From the NCBI RefSeq assembly GCF_009602465.1, contig NZ_WBKP01000002.1, positions 1-64,000 of the forward strand: a DNA stretch of 64,000 bases. The letters are read 5' to 3'. The notes under the pieces are model-generated. The model had not been told where the DNA came from. It was given only the letters and a program-made list of their open reading frames with translations, and made no database searches. How positions within the stretch are numbered: the stretch's first letter is position 1; every line of letters starts with the position of its first letter. Positions 8,015 to 15,567 of the stretch are shown here, piece after piece. This stretch comes from Cumulibacter manganitolerans (GTDB lineage: Bacteria > Actinomycetota > Actinomycetes > Mycobacteriales > Antricoccaceae). Position numbers and translations under genes: made by a program.

Positions 8015-9187
8015 ATGCTGCCCAACGACGACTTCGTGGCCGGAGGCCTCACCGACGACCAGCGCGCGCTCCAGCTCCTGGCGCGCGAGTTCACCATGCG
8101 CGAGGTGCTGCCGGTCGCCAACGAGCTGGACCCGATCGAGGGCCAGATCCCGATGAGCCTGCGGGAGAAGATGGCCGAGGTCGGCTTCTTCGGGATCATG
8201 GTGCCCGAGGAGTACGGCGGCCTCGGCCTCGGCGCGATGGAGTACTGCATCGTCGCCGAGGAGCTGGCGCGCGGCTGGATGAGCGTCGCCAGCATCCTGG
8301 CCCGCGGCAACTCGCTGATGCACGGGCTCTCGGAGGACCAGCGCAAGAAGTACCTGCCGATGATGGTCCGGGGCGAGTTCCTTAACGCGACGGCGCTGTC
8401 CGAGCCGGAGGCCGGCTCGGACGTCGCGAACATCTCGTGCCGGGCCACACGGACGGACGACGGCTGGGTCATCAACGGGACCAAGATGTGGTGCACGTTC
8501 GCCGACGGCGCCGACTTCCTCACCGTCTTCGCGCGCACCGCGCCGCCGTCCGACCCCAGGCGCCGCCACGAGGGCGTCTCGACGTTCTTCGTGCCCAAGC
8601 AACGCGGCACCTTCCCCGACGGGATCAGCGGCACCAAGGTCCGCAAGATCGGCTACCGCGGCTGGAACACCTGGGAGCTGTCGTTCGACAACTTCGCATT
8701 GCCGGCCGACGCGTTGATGGGGCAGGAGGGCAAGGGCTTCCGGATGGCCATGTCCTTCCTCGACACCGCCCGCGCGCACACGGCGGCGCGCTCCATCGGC
8801 CTGGCCCGCGGCGCCCTCGAGGACTCCATCGACTACGCCAAGACGCGCATCGTCTTCGGCGACCCCATCGAGAAGTTCCAGGCGATCCGGTTCAAGATCG
8901 CCGACATGGCCACCCAGATCGAAGTGGCCCGGCAGATGATGTACGCCGTCTGCCGGCAGATCGACCGTGGCGAGCGGGCCAGCACCCAGGCCTCGATGGT
9001 CAAGCTGTTCGCCTCCGAGATGTCCGAGCGGGTCACCAGCGAGGGACTGCAGATCCACGCCGGCGCCGGCTACACGACGGACTTCGCCGTGGAGCGGTAC
9101 TGGCGCGACGCGCGGCTGACCAAGATCTTCGAGGGCACCAGCGAGATCCAGCAGCGCATCATCTCGGACGCCGCCCTGGGCCGCTGA
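8015..9187 (+). CDS. Acyl-CoA dehydrogenase
   Basis: A 390-residue FAD-dependent acyl-CoA dehydrogenase of normal length. Visible motifs are ATALSEPEAGSDVAN (FAD contact), GTKMWCTFADGADF, YAKTRIVFGDPIEKFQAIRFKIADM and IHAGAGYTTDFAVERYWRDARL. IFEGTSEIQ carries the expected catalytic base, Glu373. GAGG precedes its start, 9 bp after the PrpD gene, and it ends the operon before a hairpin. It would introduce an alpha-beta double bond into an acyl-CoA and pass electrons to ETF. In this context methylsuccinyl-CoA-like substrates (giving mesaconyl-CoA) would fit, though it is shorter than the known dedicated methylsuccinyl-CoA dehydrogenases. Substrate uncertain. Confidence 0.92.
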   Translation: MLPNDDFVAGGLTDDQRALQLLAREFTMREVLPVANELDPIEGQIPMSLREKMAEVGFFGIMVPEEYGGLGLGAMEYCIVAEELARGWMSVASILARGNSLMHGLSEDQRKKYLPMMVRGEFLNATALSEPEAGSDVANISCRATRTDDGWVINGTKMWCTFADGADFLTVFARTAPPSDPRRRHEGVSTFFVPKQRGTFPDGISGTKVRKIGYRGWNTWELSFDNFALPADALMGQEGKGFRMAMSFLDTARAHTAARSIGLARGALEDSIDYAKTRIVFGDPIEKFQAIRFKIADMATQIEVARQMMYAVCRQIDRGERASTQASMVKLFASEMSERVTSEGLQIHAGAGYTTDFAVERYWRDARLTKIFEGTSEIQQRIISDAALGR

Positions 9188-9210
9188 GCGGGACTTTTCT
9201 GCCGTCCCGC
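9188..9210 (+). terminator. Hairpin after the acyl-CoA dehydrogenase gene
   Basis: GCGGGAC and GTCCCGC form a 7-bp stem around a 9-nt loop immediately after the stop codon. It may end or attenuate the upstream operon before the permease operon. No U-tract follows. Confidence 0.45.
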
Positions 9211-9221
9211 CGGGGCCATTA

Positions 9222-9239
9222 GTAACGAAGCGGTAACGG
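9222..9239 (+). promoter_or_regulatory. Motif GTAACGAA-N4-TAACGG, copy 2
   Basis: The second copy of the 18-bp element seen at 3396-3413; the flanking eight- and six-base blocks are identical and only the central four bases differ. It lies about 180 bp upstream of the permease operon, suggesting co-regulation of transport and catabolism. Confidence 0.45.
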
Positions 9240-9246
9240 CCCCTCG

Positions 9247-9272
9247 CTATTAAGTGAGCGCTCAGTACATAG
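9247..9272. promoter_or_regulatory. 26-bp palindromic operator candidate centred on TGAGCGCTCA
   Basis: A perfect 10-bp core TGAGCGCTCA (9255-9264) lies within a wider symmetric element with CTAT and ATAG outer arms; 10 of 13 base pairs match. TGAGCGCTCA-like cores are common in TetR-family operators. It sits upstream of the permease operon and probably binds one of the two TetR proteins of this island. Confidence 0.6.
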
Positions 9273-9403
9273 TCTGTGTGTCGTGGTTCGCAGTGACGTC
9301 CGTCATGCCAACTCGTTCCCTGTGAACCGGGACGCCGGCTTGATCGCCGGCTGACTGCTCAACCGGAAGGTTACTGGATGTATGAGATTCGGGTGAAGTG
9401 CCG

Positions 9404-10348
9404 ATGATCGGGTATGCCGTCAGGCGGTTGTTGGTGGCGATCCCGATCATCGTGATCGTCGCGTGCATCACCTTCGGGCTGGTGTACCTCATGCCCGGAG
9501 ACCCGGCGGCCACCATGGCCGGCGACGGCGCCTCGGCGGCGCAGATCGCCGCCGTCCGCCACGAGATGGGCCTGGACCGCCCGTTCTTCATCCAGTTCTT
9601 CGACTGGGGCGCCTCGGCGATCGGTGGCGACCTGGGGCGCTCGTTCCACTACGGGGTGCCGGTCGGCGAGCTGCTCACGCACCGCATCGGGGTCACCTTC
9701 TCCATCATCGTCGTGGGCATGTTCTTCGCGATCCTGATCGGGATCCCGGCCGGGCTGATCGCCGGGATGCGCCCGGGCAGCCTCACCGACCGGCTGGTGA
9801 CCGGGCTGACCACCCTGGGCATCTCGGTGCCGGCGTTCTGGCTGGCGATGGTGATGATCTCGATCTTCGCGATCAAGCTGGGCTGGTTCAACGCGACCGG
9901 CTACACACCGATCTCGCAAGGATTCGGCGGCTGGATCTACTCGATGATCCTGCCGGGCCTGGCGGTGGCCGCGACGTCCGCGGCCGACATCGCCCGGCAG
10001 GCGCGATCGTCCGTGGTCACGGTCGTCGGTCAGGACTTCATCCGGACCAACCGCGCCATGGGCGTGAAGTCGCGGTCGGTCACGCTGCGCCACGTGCTGC
10101 GCAACGCCGGCGTGCCGGTCGCCACCGTGACCGGCCTGCAGGTCGAGCGGCTGCTCGGCGCCGCGGTCGTCGTCGAGCTGCTGTTCGCGATGCCGGGCAT
10201 CGGCGACCTGGCGCTCACCTCGGTGCAGTCCCAGGACATCCCGGCGATCCAGGGCGTGGTGATCCTGGTGGCCTCGATCGTGATCGTGACCAACCTGGTG
10301 GTCGACATGTCCTATGCGTGGATCAACCCCAAGCTCCGGAAGCGGTGA
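9404..10348 (+). CDS. ABC transporter permease, DppB type
   Basis: A 314-residue inner-membrane permease with about six transmembrane segments. The N-terminus YAVRRLLVAIPIIVIVACITFGL is the DppB signature, as is YLMPGDPAATMAGDG. The EAA loop that docks the ATPases reads RHVLRNAGVPVATVTG, near residues 225-240. ATG 9404 is used; GTG 9398 would add two residues. It opens a four-gene transport operon. The binding protein is encoded apart, at 933-2507 on the opposite strand, an unusual split since dpp-type operons normally start with it. It forms the membrane channel with the next protein. Confidence 0.93.
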   Translation: MIGYAVRRLLVAIPIIVIVACITFGLVYLMPGDPAATMAGDGASAAQIAAVRHEMGLDRPFFIQFFDWGASAIGGDLGRSFHYGVPVGELLTHRIGVTFSIIVVGMFFAILIGIPAGLIAGMRPGSLTDRLVTGLTTLGISVPAFWLAMVMISIFAIKLGWFNATGYTPISQGFGGWIYSMILPGLAVAATSAADIARQARSSVVTVVGQDFIRTNRAMGVKSRSVTLRHVLRNAGVPVATVTGLQVERLLGAAVVVELLFAMPGIGDLALTSVQSQDIPAIQGVVILVASIVIVTNLVVDMSYAWINPKLRKR

Positions 10349-10353
10349 GCGAG

Positions 10354-11334
10354 ATGGCTGAGAACTCGACCAAGCAGGCGGTGCCCCAGGCGCCCGCCGA
10401 CGAGGCCGCCGACGGGGCCGCCCGGACGGCGATCGCCGACTCGGACGCGCGCATCGCGGCCGCGGAGGGAATCGGCAGCGCTTCGACCGGCAGCCCGCTC
10501 AAGCGCTTCGTCAGGCGTCTCGTGCGCCAGAAGCTCGCGATGCTCTCGTTGGCCGTGCTGGTCTTCTTCATCCTGGTCGCGATCTTCTCCGACCTGCTGA
10601 TGCCGTACGACCCGACCGACCAGTCGCTGCTGGACAAGAACCTCCCGCCGCACAACGCGCACCCGTTCGGCACCGACGACCTGGGCCGCGACGTCCTCAG
10701 CCGGATGATCGACGGCACCGCCATCACGCTGCTCGCACCGGTGATCGCGGTCGTCGTCGGCCTGGTCATCGGCGTCCCGTTCGGCCTCCTGGCCGGCTAC
10801 TTCGGCGGCTGGATCGACTGGCTGTCCTCCCGCGTCGCCGATGCGCTGTTCGCGATCCCGGGCATCATCCTCGCCATGGCGATCGTCGCGGTGCGCGGCC
10901 AGTCGACGGTGAACGCGATGATCGCGGTCGGCATCCTGTTCGCGCCACGCTTCTTCCGCGTGCTGCGCGGCGAGACGATGGCGGTCCGCACCTCGATGTA
11001 CGTCGACGCGGCGAAGACGATCGGCGCCTCGCCGTTACGCGTCATCCGCACCCACATCCTGCCGAACGTCGCGCCGTCGCTGATCGTGCAGTGCACGGTC
11101 ATGCTGGGCTACGGCGTGCTCGTGGAGGCCGGCCTGTCGTTCTTCGGCATCGGCGTGCAGCCGCCCGAGGCGTCCTGGGGCGTGGTGCTGCGACGGTCGT
11201 TCGAGAGCATCAACGAGCTGCCGTTCCAGTCGCTGCCGCCGGGACTGGCCATCACCGTCCTGATCCTCGCGCTGCAGTTCCTCGGCGACGGCATGCGCGA
11301 CTCGCTGGGCAAGGAGATCCGCAATGCCAAGTAG
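10354..11334 (+). CDS. ABC transporter permease, DppC type
   Basis: A 326-residue permease from ATG 10354; GTG 10345, overlapping the previous stop, is an alternative. An Ala/Glu/Asp-rich cytoplasmic extension of about 45 residues precedes the first membrane helix. The conserved segment DDLGRDVLSRMIDGT and the EAA loop (KTIGASPLRVIRTHILPNV) identify the DppC subfamily, which usually has five or six helices. It ends with an 11-bp overlap into the first ATPase gene. It pairs with the DppB-type protein to form the translocation pore. Confidence 0.93.
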   Translation: MAENSTKQAVPQAPADEAADGAARTAIADSDARIAAAEGIGSASTGSPLKRFVRRLVRQKLAMLSLAVLVFFILVAIFSDLLMPYDPTDQSLLDKNLPPHNAHPFGTDDLGRDVLSRMIDGTAITLLAPVIAVVVGLVIGVPFGLLAGYFGGWIDWLSSRVADALFAIPGIILAMAIVAVRGQSTVNAMIAVGILFAPRFFRVLRGETMAVRTSMYVDAAKTIGASPLRVIRTHILPNVAPSLIVQCTVMLGYGVLVEAGLSFFGIGVQPPEASWGVVLRRSFESINELPFQSLPPGLAITVLILALQFLGDGMRDSLGKEIRNAK

Positions 11335-12355
11335 CGCACCGGGCCGCACCGCGACGGCCACCAGGACCGGCGAGGCGTCCAGCCTCAAGATCGAGGGCCT
11401 GCGGGTCTCGGCCGCGACCGACCAGGGACGCCTCGACGTCATCGAGGACGTGTCGCTGCAGCTGTACCCGGGCAAGATCACCGGGCTCGCCGGCGAGTCC
11501 GGCTCCGGCAAGACCGTGACCGCGCTGTCGATCATGCAGCTGCTCGAGCCGAAGGTCCTCAAGGTCGAGGCCGGCCGCGCGCTGCTCGGCGAGACCGACC
11601 TGCTCGCGCTGCGCGGCAAGGCCCTGCGGGCCACCCGCGGCAACGCCATCTCGATGGTCTTCCAGGAGCCGATGACCAGCCTCGATCCGATGTTCACCGT
11701 CGGCTGGAGCATCAGCGAGGTGATCCGGGGGCACACCGGCGTCGGCAAGGCCGAGGCGAAGCGCCGCACCATCGAGCTGTTCGAGAAGGTCGGCATCCCG
11801 CACCCCGAGCAGCGCTTCAACGCCTACCCCTTCCAGATGTCCGGCGGCCAGCTGCAGCGCGTGCTGATCGCCATGGCGGTCAGCTGCGAGCCGCAGGTGC
11901 TGATCGCCGACGAGCCGACCACGGCGCTGGACGTCACCGTGCAGGCGCAGATCATGCGGTTGCTGCAGCAGCTGGCGAAGGAGGGCATGGCGGTGCTGCT
12001 GGTCACCCACGACATGGGGGTCATCAGCGAGTACACCGACAACCTCGTCGTCATGTACGCCGGCCAGGTGATCGAGTCCGGCACCACGCGGGAGGTCATC
12101 GCGGCGCCGCAGCACCCGTACACCTCGGGCCTTCTGGCCTCGGTGCCCTCCACTCGCGAACGGCTCGACAAGCTGCCGTCCATCGCGGGCAAGGTGCCGC
12201 TGCTGCACGAGATGCCGCCCGGTTGCCGGTTCGCGCCGCGATGCCGCTTCACCGAGGAGAAGTGCCTCGCTCCGGTTCCCCTCGCCGTCAGCGAGCGCGG
12301 ACGCTCCGTGCGCTGCGTCCGCGCCGACGAGCTCAATCTGGAAGGTGTCGAATGA
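11324..12355 (+). CDS. ABC transporter ATP-binding protein, DppD type
   Basis: A 343-residue nucleotide-binding subunit. Walker [10 protein letters not shown]-loop [10 protein letters not shown], signature MSGGQLQR, Walker [13 protein letters not shown] and switch His (LLVTHDMG) are all present. The C-terminal oligopeptide-transporter domain has its cysteine cluster [15 protein letters not shown], seen in DppD and OppD, some of which bind an iron-sulfur cluster. It overlaps both neighbours, showing tight translational coupling. It powers import together with the DppF-type partner at 12352-13359. Confidence 0.95.
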   Translation: MPSSAPGRTATATRTGEASSLKIEGLRVSAATDQGRLDVIEDVSLQLYPGKITGLAGESGSGKTVTALSIMQLLEPKVLKVEAGRALLGETDLLALRGKALRATRGNAISMVFQEPMTSLDPMFTVGWSISEVIRGHTGVGKAEAKRRTIELFEKVGIPHPEQRFNAYPFQMSGGQLQRVLIAMAVSCEPQVLIADEPTTALDVTVQAQIMRLLQQLAKEGMAVLLVTHDMGVISEYTDNLVVMYAGQVIESGTTREVIAAPQHPYTSGLLASVPSTRERLDKLPSIAGKVPLLHEMPPGCRFAPRCRFTEEKCLAPVPLAVSERGRSVRCVRADELNLEGVE

Positions 12356-13359
12356 CCACCCAGACCCAAGCCGAGCCCACCCGCACGGCACCCGAACGCG
12401 GCGAGCTGGTGCTCGACGTCGAGGGGCTGGACAAGAAGTTCGTCACGCGGCGCAACTTCCTCGGCCGGCCGCAGTCGCACGTGCACGCGGTCAACAACGT
12501 CTCGCTGCAGCTGCACGCCGGTGAGACGCTGGCACTGGTGGGCGAGTCGGGCTCCGGCAAGTCCTCGACCGCCAAGCTCATCACCGGCCTCGAGACGCCC
12601 GACGCCGGCAAGGTCACCGTCCTCGGCCAGGAGTGGACGGCGCTGTCCAAGAAGGATCTGCGCAGCAGGCGCCGCCATCTGCAGATGATCTTCCAGGACC
12701 CGTTCGCGTCACTGAACCCGATGAAGATGGTCGTGTTCAACATCGGTGAGCCGCTGATCATTCACGAAGGTGTGCGCGGGAAGCAGCTCGACAAGCGGGT
12801 GCTGGAGCTGCTCGACCTGGTCGGGCTGCCGTCCACGGCGCTGCACCGCTACCCGCACGAGTTCTCCGGCGGCCAGCGACAGCGCATTGCGATCGCGCGG
12901 GCGCTCGCCGCCGAGCCCGAGATCATCATCGCGGACGAGGCCGTCTCCGCGCTCGACGTCTCGACGCAGGCGCAGATCCTCAACCTGCTCAAGGACATCC
13001 AGGCCGAACGGCACCTGTCGTTCCTGTTCATCACCCACGACCTCGGCGTCGTCCGCCAGGTCGCCGACCGGATCGCCGTCATGTACCTCGGCGAGATCGT
13101 CGAGAGCGGTGACGCCGACGCGATCTTCGAGCGTCCACACCGCGGCTACACGCGGCGGCTGCTCGCCGCCGTCCCCGAGGTCAGCTTCAAGGTCCGCGAG
13201 GACCGCCGGCTGCTGCTCGAGCGCGAGGGCGTCCGGGTCGACGAGATCCTCGATCCGACCGCCGTCAACGCGATCGAGGAGGGTCGCCGTCCCGGCGAGG
13301 CGCTCGACGACGGCGAGATCGATCCCGCCGACACCGTGGTCGACGACCCGCGCATCTAG
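12352..13359 (+). CDS. ABC transporter ATP-binding protein, DppF type, with unusual C-terminus
   Basis: A 335-residue ATPase starting in a 4-bp ATGA overlap with the DppD-type gene. It has Walker [12 protein letters not shown]-loop [10 protein letters not shown], signature FSGGQRQR and Walker [15 protein letters not shown], then LFITHDLGV. The typical C-terminal cysteine block of the oligopeptide domain is replaced by an acidic tail ending TVVDDPRI. The last codons and TAG lie inside a 45-bp unit that is duplicated just downstream with GAG in place of TAG. The frame then stays open for 103 codons through a minisatellite, so the present stop may have shortened a longer tail. Confidence 0.94.
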   Translation: MTTQTQAEPTRTAPERGELVLDVEGLDKKFVTRRNFLGRPQSHVHAVNNVSLQLHAGETLALVGESGSGKSSTAKLITGLETPDAGKVTVLGQEWTALSKKDLRSRRRHLQMIFQDPFASLNPMKMVVFNIGEPLIIHEGVRGKQLDKRVLELLDLVGLPSTALHRYPHEFSGGQRQRIAIARALAAEPEIIIADEAVSALDVSTQAQILNLLKDIQAERHLSFLFITHDLGVVRQVADRIAVMYLGEIVESGDADAIFERPHRGYTRRLLAAVPEVSFKVREDRRLLLEREGVRVDEILDPTAVNAIEEGRRPGEALDDGEIDPADTVVDDPRI

Positions 13360-13654
13360 CAGGCCCGCGACGTACCTACGGTCGTCGACGACCCGCGCAT
13401 CGAGCAGGCCCGCGACGTACCCACGGTCGTCGACGGCGCCACCCACGGTCGTCGACGGCGCCACCCACGGTCGTCGACGGCGCGACCCACGGTCGTCGAC
13501 GGCGCGACCCACGGTCGTCGACGGCGCCACCCACGGTCGTCGACGGCGCGACCCACGGTCGTCGACGGCGCGACCCACGGTCGTCGACGGCGCCACCCAC
13601 GGTCGTCGACGGCGCGACCCACGGTCGTCGACGGCGCGACCCACGGTCGTCGAG
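13334..13654. repeat. 45-bp duplication followed by a 22-bp minisatellite
   Basis: Two 45-bp copies (13334-13378, 13379-13423) include the end of the ATPase gene. Then come ten complete 22-bp units (13424-13643) and a partial eleventh. The unit begins CGGTCGTCGACGGCG and ends ACCCA, with the palindrome GTCGAC in each. Units come in two variants that differ at one base (C or G at the sixth position from the end), arranged C, then CGG three times, giving a 66-bp higher-order period. Units abut without spacers, so this is not a CRISPR. Confidence 0.9.
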
Positions 13655-13757
13655 CGAGCCGGAGCCGCTAGGCGGAGGCGACGTCGAGACGTGGTGCGGT
13701 GCACTGTCGGCCCGCGGCGTCTCGACGTCGCTCGTTCTTCGCTCGCTCGACGACCGT
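13643..13757. terminator. Nested inverted repeat between convergent genes
   Basis: Outer 17-bp perfect arms (13643-13659 and 13741-13757) enclose inner 14-bp perfect arms (13678-13691 and 13718-13731). The outer left arm is the last, partial unit of the minisatellite. The structure lies between the plus-strand ATPase gene and the minus-strand TPP enzyme gene and could end transcription from both sides. Confidence 0.55.
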
Positions 13758-13794
13758 TGGCATGCCTCGCACGGTCGTGACGGCGTACCCCTGC

Positions 13795-13812
13795 GGTGCG
13801 CTTCGGCGCACC
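13795..13812 (-). terminator. UUCG-tetraloop hairpin after the TPP enzyme gene
   Basis: GGTGCGC-TTCG-GCGCACC, a perfect 7-bp stem on the stable TTCG loop as read on the plus strand, lies 6 bp past the stop of the minus-strand TPP enzyme gene. No U-tract follows. Confidence 0.6.
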
Positions 13813-13818
13813 CGGGGG

Positions 13819-15423
13819 CTAGTGGGCAGTGTTCATGGCCGGGTCGAGGCGGATGTCGACCGCGATCGGGCCCTCCTCGTCGAGCAGCGCCGCGACCTTC
13901 TCCAGGTCGTCCACCGACTGCACCCGCGCGACCCGCGCCCCGAGCGCCTCGCACACGCCGGCCAGGTCGGGGTAGTGGTTGAGCGAGTAGTCCGGGTTGA
14001 CGCCGTAGTCCTCGAGCTTGTAGTACTCCGCTCCGTACGCACCGTCGTTCATGATCACCAGCAGCAGCTTCGCCCGCTGGCGCACCGCGCTGGCCAGCTC
14101 GGTCGGGTTCATCATGAAGCCGCCGTCACCGACGACCGTCACGATCAGCCGGTCCGGGTGCGCGCCGATCGCCCCCATGGTGGCGCCCAGGCCGAGACCG
14201 ATCGAGCCGAACGCGCCCATGTTGACGAAGTCCTGGGGCTCGGGCACCTCCAGGTACGGCCACGCCGCGACGACGAAGCGCCCGATGTCGTTGACCACGA
14301 CGCGGTCCTCGGGCAGCAGCCGGTTCAGCCGCACGATCGCGGTGCGCGGATCGATCGTGTCGGTGCCGGAGCGGTCCTGGAACTCGTCCTCGGGCTTCCA
14401 CGCGGCGACCTGCGCGGCGATCTGCTCGCCCCACTGCTGTCCACCGGTGTGATCGGCCTCGACCAGCAGCGCAAGCATCGCCTCGGCGGCCAGCCGGGCG
14501 TCGGCCACCACCGGCGCGTCGACGTGCGTGAACCGGCCGAACCGGCCGGGGTCCTCGTCGACGTGGACGACGGTCGTGTCCTTCGTGAGCGCGCCGCCGT
14601 CGGTCGTGTAGACGTTCAGGCTGGCCCCGAAGGCGATGATGCAGTCCGCTTCGCCGATCGCGCCGGAGGCCACCGAGTGCGACAGCGTGCCGTGGATACC
14701 GACGTTGCGGAGATGTCCGCGGAAGTACCCCTTGGCCTGCAGCGTCGTGGCCAGTGGCGCGCCGAGCCGGTCCGCGAGGGCGATGAGAGCGTCCCGGGCG
14801 CCGGCGTCCACCGCGCCGCGGCCGGCCAGGACGACGGGACGCCGCGCGGCGACGATGGCGCCCACCGCGGCCTCGAGCTGGTCGTCGTCCGGCCGCGCCG
14901 GAGTCGCCTTGACCGCCAGCGGGATGCGTGCCGGATCCGGGACCGTCACGCGAAGCATCGCGAACGGCACGTCGAGGATGACCGGACGCCGTTCCGCGAC
15001 GGCCCGCTGCATCGCCCGGGTCATGTCGCGCAGGGCCGTGGCCGGGCGATAGATGGTCTCGAAGCCGGCGCCGGCCGCCGCCGCGACGGCCGCGATGTCG
15101 ACGCGCTGGAAGTGGGTGGACTCCAACGGCACCTCGCCGGTGAGCAGGACCAGGCTGCTGCGGGCCCGTACCGCCTCGACCAGTGAGGTCATCGTGTTGG
15201 TCAACGCGGGACCGTGCGTCACGGAGGCCAGACCGGCCCGCCCGGTGAGCCGGAAGTACGCGTCGGCGGCACCCACCGAGCTGCCCTCGAAGGACACCGG
15301 CAGGTAGCGGTGGCCCTTGTCCTGGTAGGTGGCCAGGTACAGCATGTTGGCGTCGCCCATGAGGCCGAACACGGGCGAGCCCTGCGCGCCCAGAAAGTCC
15401 GCTACCAGCTCGTGCAGCTCCAT
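13819..15423 (-). CDS. Thiamine-diphosphate-dependent enzyme, acetolactate-synthase-like
   Basis: A 534-residue TPP enzyme with the three-domain pyruvate-oxidase/acetolactate-synthase layout. The N-terminal PYR domain has the catalytic Glu46 in LPVSFEGSS; a central domain follows (VVLAGRGAVDAGAR), then the C-terminal PP domain with the TPP/Mg motif VVGDGGFMMN ending in NDGAYG. AAGGGGATGAG precedes the start. It lacks hallmarks that would separate acetolactate synthase, benzoylformate decarboxylase-like and sulfoacetaldehyde-type activities. It is convergent with the ABC operon. If the island releases pyruvate it could consume it, but that is conjecture. An inverted repeat at 15456-15479 may regulate it. 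Confidence 0.88.
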   Translation of the reverse strand: MELHELVADFLGAQGSPVFGLMGDANMLYLATYQDKGHRYLPVSFEGSSVGAADAYFRLTGRAGLASVTHGPALTNTMTSLVEAVRARSSLVLLTGEVPLESTHFQRVDIAAVAAAAGAGFETIYRPATALRDMTRAMQRAVAERRPVILDVPFAMLRVTVPDPARIPLAVKATPARPDDDQLEAAVGAIVAARRPVVLAGRGAVDAGARDALIALADRLGAPLATTLQAKGYFRGHLRNVGIHGTLSHSVASGAIGEADCIIAFGASLNVYTTDGGALTKDTTVVHVDEDPGRFGRFTHVDAPVVADARLAAEAMLALLVEADHTGGQQWGEQIAAQVAAWKPEDEFQDRSGTDTIDPRTAIVRLNRLLPEDRVVVNDIGRFVVAAWPYLEVPEPQDFVNMGAFGSIGLGLGATMGAIGAHPDRLIVTVVGDGGFMMNPTELASAVRQRAKLLLVIMNDGAYGAEYYKLEDYGVNPDYSLNHYPDLAGVCEALGARVARVQSVDDLEKVAALLDEEGPIAVDIRLDPAMNTAH

Positions 15424-15455
15424 CGCTCATCCCCTTGTCGACGTGGTGGTCACGG

Positions 15456-15479
15456 GTGATCGGGTTATGTAGCGATCAC
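15456..15479. promoter_or_regulatory. Operator candidate GTGATCG-N10-CGATCAC
   Basis: A perfect 7-bp inverted repeat with a 10-bp spacer lies 33 bp upstream of the TPP enzyme start. Read on the minus strand the spacer contains TACATA, a possible -10 box. No regulator gene is adjacent. Confidence 0.45.
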
Positions 15480-15567
15480 TCCAAATCTGGGCTGGACATT
15501 ACCCCAGCCGGCGCCCGGAGGACATGGCACCGGCGACGGCCTGTCCGGCAGTCGCGGCGCCCGTGCG

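Larger units (their letters stand above)
13360..13818. other. 459-bp gap between convergent genes
   Basis: Holds the 22-bp minisatellite, a nested inverted repeat and a tetraloop hairpin, described separately. All six frames stay open through the array because of its composition; I see no independent gene. Confidence 0.7.

Noticed and set aside
13424-13643. CRISPR-like array
   Set aside because: The repeats are 22 bp and abut directly; there are no unique spacers and no cas genes nearby. It is a minisatellite.
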